Of a DNA stretch of 15,105 nt, positions 7,093-12,641 are shown in pieces. The position numbers and the translations under genes were made by a program. The notes beneath the pieces were generated by a model. The model had not been told where the DNA came from, searched no databases, and saw only the letters and a list, made by a program, of their open reading frames with translations. The DNA is taken from contig JANRCF010000038.1 in the NCBI GenBank assembly GCA_030727085.1, positions 1 to 15,105 on the forward strand. Reading direction: 5' to 3'. The first letter of the stretch is position 1. Each line of letters starts with the position of its first letter. The stretch comes from Alphaproteobacteria bacterium (GTDB taxonomy: Bacteria; Pseudomonadota; Alphaproteobacteria; Paracaedibacterales; CAIOTO01).

Positions 7093-7134
7093 GGGAATTA
7101 TATCGTAGCTCTGCGATGCGAGCTACGCATTCCC
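7093..7134. terminator. Nested hairpin between convergent genes, possible terminator
   Basis: An inner perfect stem GTAGCTC (7105-7111) with GAGCTAC (7120-7126) is enclosed by GGGAAT (7093-7098) with ATTCCC (7129-7134). It sits where the aldolase and MFS genes converge and overlaps the last dozen MFS codons. No clear T-run follows on either strand, so termination is only inferred. Confidence 0.45.
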
Positions 7135-8405
7135 ATAATTAAGATGAGTGCTATTAGTGCGACAAGCCCTATGACAGCGCTCACGATAAATGAATTGTGA
7201 AAGCCAAAATTCTTTGAGACCCAGCCACCGACAAGAGGTTCGGCAATTAAAATTGCAGTTGCATTAATTATATAAAAACATCCAAATCCGGTGCCTCGTA
7301 AATTTTCAGGAATAATTTCTGCAATCAAAGATGAAAAAATATTCATCGTTATACCATACTGGAAACCCCAAAAAAGAACACCTACTGATAAAATCGAAAG
7401 ATTTCCTGCTGTAGCTAAAATAATGTCTGCTAAGACTAATAATATAATTCCTATTGCTAGCAACCAATACCGATTCATACGGTCAGCAATAACGCCAATG
7501 GGATAAGATGTAGCACACCACCCGGCATTAAAAATCATAAATATAATGGGCGCGTATCGATCCAAAAGACCAAAGTTTGTTTTCGCATGAAGAATTATAA
7601 ATTGTTCCCCAACGCGTGAAAGCATGAAAATACTATTTATTAGCATTAGTAGCCAAAATGAAGATCCCAACAATCGTAAGTTCGACCACTTAACACGATG
7701 CCGACGTTTCTCTGCAGGCAGAGGGACTTCTGATGAAACAGCAGAGTGTTCATAGCGCTTTGGTTCTTTTATAAAAAATATCAATAAGAAAAAAGCGATC
7801 GTGGTAGGAATGCAGGCGAATAAAAAAACTGTTCTTATATCATCATTAAATGCGCACATGACTAAGTAACCACAAATAGCCCCCATGAAAGACCCTGCAG
7901 TAGCAAGGCTGCGTTTAAGGCCATATGCACTGCCAATACGGCTAGCTGGCGTAATATCGGCAACGATTGCATCACGAGGCGCGCCTTGAATTCCATTCCC
8001 AAGACGTTCCAGTATTTTTCCAGAAAAATATAGATTAAAACCAGTTGCTATTGCCATAAGCGGCCTGGCAACTAAAGTGAAAAAATAGCCAATAACCATT
8101 ATTGGTTTCCGTCGGCGCAAGGCATCACTTATAAGACCAGAAGTAAATTTCATCACAAAAGAGGCTGCTTCTGATAAACCTTCAAGAAAACCAATTCCAA
8201 CGAGCCCTACGCCAAGCATTTGAAGGTAAAGGCCCGAAAAACTGAATGTCATCATAAAAGAAAGATTAAGCAAAAACATAGAACATCCTAAGACCCAAAC
8301 TGTCTGAGGAATTGGCAGTATTTCTATGATATTATGGGAAGTGGTTTCTTGCTCTGTACGCACGGTTTCATCAGGAGTTTGAGGTGCCGTGGTTGAAACC
8401 GTCAT
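7098..8405 (-). CDS. Major facilitator superfamily transporter, substrate unknown
   Basis: This is an inner membrane secondary transporter of about 435 residues with roughly 12 predicted membrane helices. Diagnostic stretches are GLISDALRRRKPIMVIGYFF (MFS loop 2-3 motif A), the charged block LERLGNGIQGAPRDAIVADITP after helix 4, a central cytoplasmic loop with KEPKRYEHS and AEKRRHR, and a second motif A-like GVIADRMNRYWLLAIG in the C-half. I prefer the ATG at 8405 (Met-Thr-Val-Ser): it has a GAGAG 7 bases upstream, and a candidate promoter lies between it and the earlier in-frame ATG at 8501. The longer form adds 32 residues with no MFS features. The first 30 residues are a polar, Thr/Glu-rich cytoplasmic tail. 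The specificity cannot be read from sequence. Confidence 0.88.
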   Translation of the reverse strand: MTVSTTAPQTPDETVRTEQETTSHNIIEILPIPQTVWVLGCSMFLLNLSFMMTFSFSGLYLQMLGVGLVGIGFLEGLSEAASFVMKFTSGLISDALRRRKPIMVIGYFFTLVARPLMAIATGFNLYFSGKILERLGNGIQGAPRDAIVADITPASRIGSAYGLKRSLATAGSFMGAICGYLVMCAFNDDIRTVFLFACIPTTIAFFLLIFFIKEPKRYEHSAVSSEVPLPAEKRRHRVKWSNLRLLGSSFWLLMLINSIFMLSRVGEQFIILHAKTNFGLLDRYAPIIFMIFNAGWCATSYPIGVIADRMNRYWLLAIGIILLVLADIILATAGNLSILSVGVLFWGFQYGITMNIFSSLIAEIIPENLRGTGFGCFYIINATAILIAEPLVGGWVSKNFGFHNSFIVSAVIGLVALIALILIMGMRSSHRRATI

Positions 8406-8438
8406 GAATAAGCTCTCGTCGTACTTTGCTATATACAT

Positions 8439-8467
8439 TAAATAAGGGCTTAACACCAAAATTTCAA
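8439..8467 (-). promoter_or_regulatory. Candidate promoter of the MFS transporter gene
   Basis: On the minus strand TTGAAA (8462-8467) is followed after 17 bases by TATTTA (8439-8444). The -35 and spacing are good and the -10 is weak. Transcription would start near 8432, about 27 bases before the ATG at 8405 and downstream of the ATGs at 8501 and 8438, supporting the shorter protein. Confidence 0.35.
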
Positions 8468-8565
8468 GTGTTAATTGGATTTTTACACACGCAATGATCA
8501 TTAAAGTTCAAAAACGTGTTATTTTATCCCCAACTTACGGTTTTTATGCCATTTTTCACATAAGG

Positions 8566-9282
8566 CTAGTACATCCCTCCGTTCGCACTAAGTATTGCAC
8601 CTGTCACAAAGCCCGCCCTCTCGTCTGCTAAAAACGATACGCAATACGCAATTTCTTCTGCTGTCCCAAGCCTACCAACAGGGATTGTTGAAATGATTTT
8701 TGCAAGCACTGCTTCAGGCACTGCTCGTACCATTTCAGTATCAACATAACCAGGTGCTATTACATTGGCCGTTATCCCTTTTGTCGCCATTTCAAGTGCA
8801 ACAGACTTTGCAAATCCAACGAGTGCTGCTTTTGATGCCGCATAATTAGACTGTCCACGCTGACCTTTTAACCCATTAACAGATGACACATAAATTAACC
8901 TGCCAAAATTCCGTTGAATCATCCCTTCAAGGACTGCCTGCGTAAGATAAAAGCATGAATCAAGATTTGTATGAATGACACTATGCCAATCATTAGACGT
9001 CATTTTTCGTATAGTTGAATCGGCGGTAATTCCAGCATTATGAACAAGTATGTCAATAATTCCATGTTCATCAGTTATATGTTTTATGCCATCAAAACAT
9101 GCTTTCTCATCCGACACATCAAATTGTATCGTAGCAATGCCCGTATTAGTTCTAAATTTAAGTGCTGCGTCTTTATTGTTTGAGTATGTGGCAACAACGC
9201 GATAGCCCTTATTATGAAACTCTCGAGAAATAGCAGCGCCAATGCCGCGTGTTCCGCCAGTAATGAGTACAAGACGTGACAT
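8566..9282 (-). CDS. phaB: Acetoacetyl-CoA reductase, NADPH-dependent SDR
   Basis: This short-chain dehydrogenase/reductase would reduce acetoacetyl-CoA to (R)-3-hydroxybutyryl-CoA, the second step of polyhydroxybutyrate synthesis. With the start at 9282 it has 238 residues. It shows the cofactor motif TGGTRGIG (8-15), HNAG (usually NNAG) at 81-84, and the catalytic triad Ser134, Tyr147, Lys151. The PhaB-typical stretch SSVNGLKGQRGQSNYAASKA, plus GITANVIAPGYVDTEMV, IPVGRLGTAEEIA and the terminal NGGMY, favour PhaB over the related FabG, which remains the alternative. A second in-frame ATG at 9297 adds five residues. Neither start has a clear Shine-Dalgarno sequence. I prefer 9282 because PhaB proteins begin close to the first strand and the leader from the promoter is then about 28 bases. 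No phaA or phaC is in the window. Confidence 0.87.
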   Translation of the reverse strand: MSRLVLITGGTRGIGAAISREFHNKGYRVVATYSNNKDAALKFRTNTGIATIQFDVSDEKACFDGIKHITDEHGIIDILVHNAGITADSTIRKMTSNDWHSVIHTNLDSCFYLTQAVLEGMIQRNFGRLIYVSSVNGLKGQRGQSNYAASKAALVGFAKSVALEMATKGITANVIAPGYVDTEMVRAVPEAVLAKIISTIPVGRLGTAEEIAYCVSFLADERAGFVTGAILSANGGMY

Positions 9283-9316
9283 GATTTGACCAAACATTAA
9301 TTATTAATTTAGTTAA

Positions 9317-9345
9317 ATTTTACATAAAATAAGCAGTATTTTCAA
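9317..9345 (-). promoter_or_regulatory. Sigma-70 promoter of phaB
   Basis: On the minus strand TTGAAA (9340-9345) is separated by exactly 17 bases from TAAAAT (9317-9322). Both hexamers match the consensus at five of six positions. The start would lie near 9310, giving a leader of 13 or 28 bases depending on which ATG of phaB is used. Confidence 0.65.
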
Positions 9346-9354
9346 TCATTTATT

Positions 9355-9527
9355 TATCTCATCCGCCGTCGTTGCGAGGAACCTAGCTATCTACGTATTT
9401 AAACAGTCTGTATTGCCAGGCCTTTTGGGTTCACAATGCCGGTGACTGATATTCTGATATAGATTTTATCGTTAACTTAATGGCAATCAGATAACTTCCG
9501 GGAATGAAGGCAGCACGCTAAGCAAGT
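9355..9527. repeat. Possible decayed intergenic repeat element
   Basis: The gap between the ABC exporter stop and the phaB promoter contains CGTCGTTGCGAGGA (9367-9380), which closely resembles the CGTCATTGCGAGGA core of dispersed repeats in Rickettsia and other bacteria. GGGAATGAAGGCAG near 9501 resembles the opposite end of such elements. ATTGCCA (9412-9418) and TGGCAAT (9481-9487) form a 7-bp inverted repeat. No open frame of note is present. The stretch is richer in G+C than the nearby gaps. Confidence 0.4.
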
Positions 9528-11372
9528 CTAAGCTACATTCTTATGATTTTGGGGCTGCAAATTCAAACTATCCGAGAATTGCAATGTTGCTAACCGACGA
9601 TAAAGCGCATTTTGGTCGCACAGCTCTGCATGCGTTCCCACGGCTTGGATGCATCCACGGTCAAGAACAGCTATTTTTTCGGCTTTTAAAACGGTTGATA
9701 AGCGATGCGCGATAACAAGTGTTGTTCGTGTTGATGTTAAATATTTCAAACCTTCTTGCACGGCACGTTCATTCTCAGCGTCAAGCGCACTTGTCGCCTC
9801 ATCAAGCAACAAAATCCGTGGATTCCTTAAAATAGCACGTGCAATTGCAACACGTTGTTTTTGCCCGCCCGACAGTTGTACCCCACGTGTTCCCACGTGC
9901 GTATGTATTCCATAAGGAAGCGATTCAATAACCTCTTCTAACTGCGCTATTTGAACGGCTTGCCAGAGATCCTTCACGTTCGCATCAGGACGTCCATACA
10001 TAATATTGTCATACAGTGTCGTGCTGAACAGTGCGGGCTCTTGCGGGACAATCCCTATACGATGCCTTAAATCATGCACAGACAAATCACGATAATCATG
10101 CCCATCAATATAAATAGATCCACTTTGTGGTTCATAAAAGCGCATTAGCAAAGAGAAAATAGTCGTTTTGCCTGCACCTGATGGCCCAACGATAGCCACA
10201 CGTTCGCCAGGATTAACTGATAATGTAATATTTTTAAGCGCTGGCCGTTCCTGATTGGTTGGGTAAGAAAAACTCACGTTATGAATCGCAACTGTACCAT
10301 GCGATGGCAAATATTGCATTTTCTTAGGACGTTTCTTGGTTAATGAAGATTTAATTAAAAAAATTTCCGTAAGCCGATCAGCAGCACCTGACGCTCGCTT
10401 TAAATCGGCAAAAATTTCACTGTATGAACCTGCCGTCCCAGCGACAAGAATCGCATAAAATAAAAATGCAGAAAGTGTTCCAGAAGTCAGCGTTCCCATT
10501 TTAACATCATGCACACCAACCCATAGCAACATACCAATTCCAGCAAAGGCAACGGCCATAACAAAACTCGTTAGCAGTGATCTTTGTAACCCACGTTTTG
10601 CTGCAGCCTTAAACGCGTTTGTTGTATAGTTGTGAAATGTTTCTTTATCAATCGCTTCATGCGTGAAGGCTTGGCACGTACTAATATAAGCAAGCGTTTC
10701 ATCTAAAAAACCACTTAAGTCACCTAGGCGATCCTGTGCGGGCTTGGACAGCGAGCGCACTCTTTGTCCAAATAGCATTGCAGGAAAGACAATGACGGGG
10801 ACTAGAATGAGCGTATACGTAGCTAGCTTTGGTGAGGTAACGACCATCAGAACAAGCCCACCTGCTAGTAATACCAAATTTCTTAACGCAATAGGCAGAG
10901 ATGTTCCCAAAACAATTTGCAAGAGACTTGTATCTGTTGTTAGTCTTGACACAAGTTCACCTTGACGTACTTGTTCGTAATAACTGATATCCAGTGAAAG
11001 CAAGTGGTTAAACGCATCCTGGCGAATACTTGATATCATTTTCTCGCTGAGCCATGAAACAAAATAGCAACGTCCAAAACTAAATAGCGAAAGCAAGGCA
11101 ACACCAGCAAATATACCTATTAAGGTTGCGAGAAGTTGTGAGTTATGCTCAAAAAGAAACCCTTGATCAACAACTGTTTTAATAAGGCGGCCAAAGCCTA
11201 ATACAATTGCACCAGCACCAAGTACAGATAAAACAGCCAGTAATACGCGTATTTTATATGGACGCGCATATTCATAAAACATAGTCATTTTCTTAAACTG
11301 AATCCCTGCAGATTGATTGCTAGCTGGGCGCTCCACGTTACGTGCCGCATCATAAGGACTATTTTCACGCAT
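9528..11372 (-). CDS. ABC exporter, fused membrane and ATPase domains (MsbA-like)
   Basis: The 614-residue half-transporter should work as a homodimer in the inner membrane, exporting a lipid, drug or peptide. A polar tail of about 30 residues precedes a type I exporter membrane domain with six helices (about 40-320), including the EKMISSIRQDAFNHLLSLDISYYE coupling region. The ATPase domain has Walker A GPSGAGKT (396-403), Q-loop Gln444, signature LSGGQ (500-504), Walker B ILLLDE (520-525), the D-loop SALD and switch His556. All catalytic residues are present. An AAGGGG sits at good distance before the ATG. The gene starts 42 bases behind tRNA-Ala with no terminator between, so both may share one transcript. 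A lipid A flippase role is possible given waaA in the window, but the family is too broad to say. Confidence 0.92.
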   Translation of the reverse strand: MRENSPYDAARNVERPASNQSAGIQFKKMTMFYEYARPYKIRVLLAVLSVLGAGAIVLGFGRLIKTVVDQGFLFEHNSQLLATLIGIFAGVALLSLFSFGRCYFVSWLSEKMISSIRQDAFNHLLSLDISYYEQVRQGELVSRLTTDTSLLQIVLGTSLPIALRNLVLLAGGLVLMVVTSPKLATYTLILVPVIVFPAMLFGQRVRSLSKPAQDRLGDLSGFLDETLAYISTCQAFTHEAIDKETFHNYTTNAFKAAAKRGLQRSLLTSFVMAVAFAGIGMLLWVGVHDVKMGTLTSGTLSAFLFYAILVAGTAGSYSEIFADLKRASGAADRLTEIFLIKSSLTKKRPKKMQYLPSHGTVAIHNVSFSYPTNQERPALKNITLSVNPGERVAIVGPSGAGKTTIFSLLMRFYEPQSGSIYIDGHDYRDLSVHDLRHRIGIVPQEPALFSTTLYDNIMYGRPDANVKDLWQAVQIAQLEEVIESLPYGIHTHVGTRGVQLSGGQKQRVAIARAILRNPRILLLDEATSALDAENERAVQEGLKYLTSTRTTLVIAHRLSTVLKAEKIAVLDRGCIQAVGTHAELCDQNALYRRLATLQFSDSLNLQPQNHKNVA

Positions 11373-11414
11373 ATAAGCCCCTTAAAGAACAGAAAAAATT
11401 ACTAGATAAGAATT

Positions 11415-11490
<76 letters not shown>

Positions 11491-11879
11491 AAATACTTCT
11501 ATTATTTATACTTTTTTTAAAAAAGGGTTGCAAGGAATTAAAGCTTAAGTCAGCCGTTCACGCTGAAATAATAACACGCTGATTTTAAAGACAGTGTAAA
11601 TAAAGCACACCGTCATTTCGCATTTTATGAATAGAGAATAAAAAAAGAAATTACTAAAAGTTGCGCTTTTAAATCAATTTTAATTAAAATTAAAAGTCTA
11701 GTGTAACGTATTTTAAATCCCGAATTGGAGTTACAACAAAATCTCAAATGATTCTGCTGGGTTAAGGACATTCAACTTTAGTGAGGCTTAAACTCCGTTG
11801 CTCGATCTTTGTTTTTTTATATTCAAATTATCCTTGAACCGTTATATTTCCAAAAGGGCTGGTTTAGAGTAATTCTGAG
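11491..11879. other. AT-rich intergenic region behind the methyltransferase gene
   Basis: Apart from the tRNA-Ala promoter at its left end, this 389-bp gap holds no gene I can support on either strand. It has a 5-bp hairpin TCAGC/GCTGA around 11550-11566 and a perfect 16-base AT palindrome AATTTTAATTAAAATT near 11679-11694. The palindrome is a possible weak terminator for the RND-methyltransferase transcript, but it lacks a GC stem. No repeat family was recognised. Confidence 0.5.
11505..11533 (-). promoter_or_regulatory. Sigma-70 promoter of tRNA-Ala (and probably the ABC exporter)
   Basis: On the minus strand TTGCAA (11528-11533) is followed after exactly 17 bases by TATAAA (11505-11510). 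The spacer is a run of Ts then As, which favours a curved or flexible promoter. The start falls near 11498, about 8 bases before the tRNA. Confidence 0.75.
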
Positions 11880-12641
11880 CTAGCTATTTGTCTGATTGGC
11901 GATAGCCTTTAAATCAGCCTGCTTCCAACCACACATAAAAATCAAATCAATAGTCACGTTTATTCCACCTGATGAGTGCGGATATTGTCTTACGTAAGAC
12001 TGATTTGCCTCTATCATAAAGTTTCGCGGCAACCTTGTCGTTGGGAGATAGGGTATATGTGAATTTTTTTTCGTATTCGTAAGAGTACTATCTCGAAGAT
12101 TGCTAACTAAATACTCCACAGACGGCACTGAAAAACAAAAATGTTCTATATCTGATGTAGGGCTTGCAAATCCTGCGCGTTGCATAAGCATTCCAGCGTC
12201 CTTTGCATGAATAGTTGGCAAGAAACGCTGGTGGAGACCTTGGGTGTATTTTAAATCCAACTCGGCGCAAACAGATTTAAATTCAATCAATGTGTCTTGT
12301 CCGAAAAAACAACCCACAAAAAACCCACCTTCTTTTAGTGCACGACGCGCTTGCAGCAGCATTCCAGGCACATCCTGTGTCCATTGTAGGAACGGGCTGA
12401 ACAGGACAAGGTCATGTTTATCAGCAGGTAGATTCAGTGTCTCAAGCGAGGTGATGTGATGCGTGGAGCTCATCAGGGTAGTAATGCTTGACTCAGGGAA
12501 CGGCAAAAATTCAGGATGCACAAAAATAGCATTGCTAAATGGATGTTTGATCAGAGAAACACGTTCATCTAACCCATCAACCCAGTGTGGTTCAAGCTGT
12601 TTCCAGCTCGAGAAGTTAATGTGTTTTGACATTCTCTTCAT
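11880..12641 (-). CDS. BioC/NDUFAF5-like methyltransferase-fold protein, motif I degenerate
   Basis: The 253-residue product matches the alphaproteobacterial branch of class I SAM methyltransferases related to BioC and mitochondrial NDUFAF5. The match is clearest at DLVLFSPFLQW (77-87), DVPGMLLQARRALKEGGFFVGCFFGQDTL (90-118), DAGMLMQRAGF and the C-terminal SGGINVTIDLIFMCGW. The upstream half is odd: where the family has a glycine-rich SAM motif I (a DLGCGxG type), this protein has AIFVHPEFLPF (38-48) with no glycines. The usual 20-30 residue N-terminal extension is also missing. It may therefore be a non-methylating relative, as NDUFAF5 acts as a hydroxylase, or a decaying gene. The ATG at 12641 lies inside the end of the RND gene (26-base overlap) and lacks a Shine-Dalgarno sequence, so translational coupling is likely. 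Met4 (12632) is an alternative start. Confidence 0.72.
   Translation of the reverse strand: MKRMSKHINFSSWKQLEPHWVDGLDERVSLIKHPFSNAIFVHPEFLPFPESSITTLMSSTHHITSLETLNLPADKHDLVLFSPFLQWTQDVPGMLLQARRALKEGGFFVGCFFGQDTLIEFKSVCAELDLKYTQGLHQRFLPTIHAKDAGMLMQRAGFASPTSDIEHFCFSVPSVEYLVSNLRDSTLTNTKKNSHIPYLPTTRLPRNFMIEANQSYVRQYPHSSGGINVTIDLIFMCGWKQADLKAIANQTNS

Noticed and set aside
8406..8501. Longer MFS protein starting at ATG 8501
   Set aside because: There is no Shine-Dalgarno sequence, the extra 32 residues do not look like MFS, and a candidate promoter lies downstream of this ATG.
9649..9915. 88-codon plus-strand frame within the ABC exporter
   Set aside because: It is antisense to the conserved ATPase motifs of the exporter, and its composition is explained by them.
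11534..11879. Hidden small gene or RNA behind the methyltransferase gene
   Set aside because: Frames are short and broken on both strands, and the AT palindrome and small hairpin are no more than expected in AT-rich DNA.
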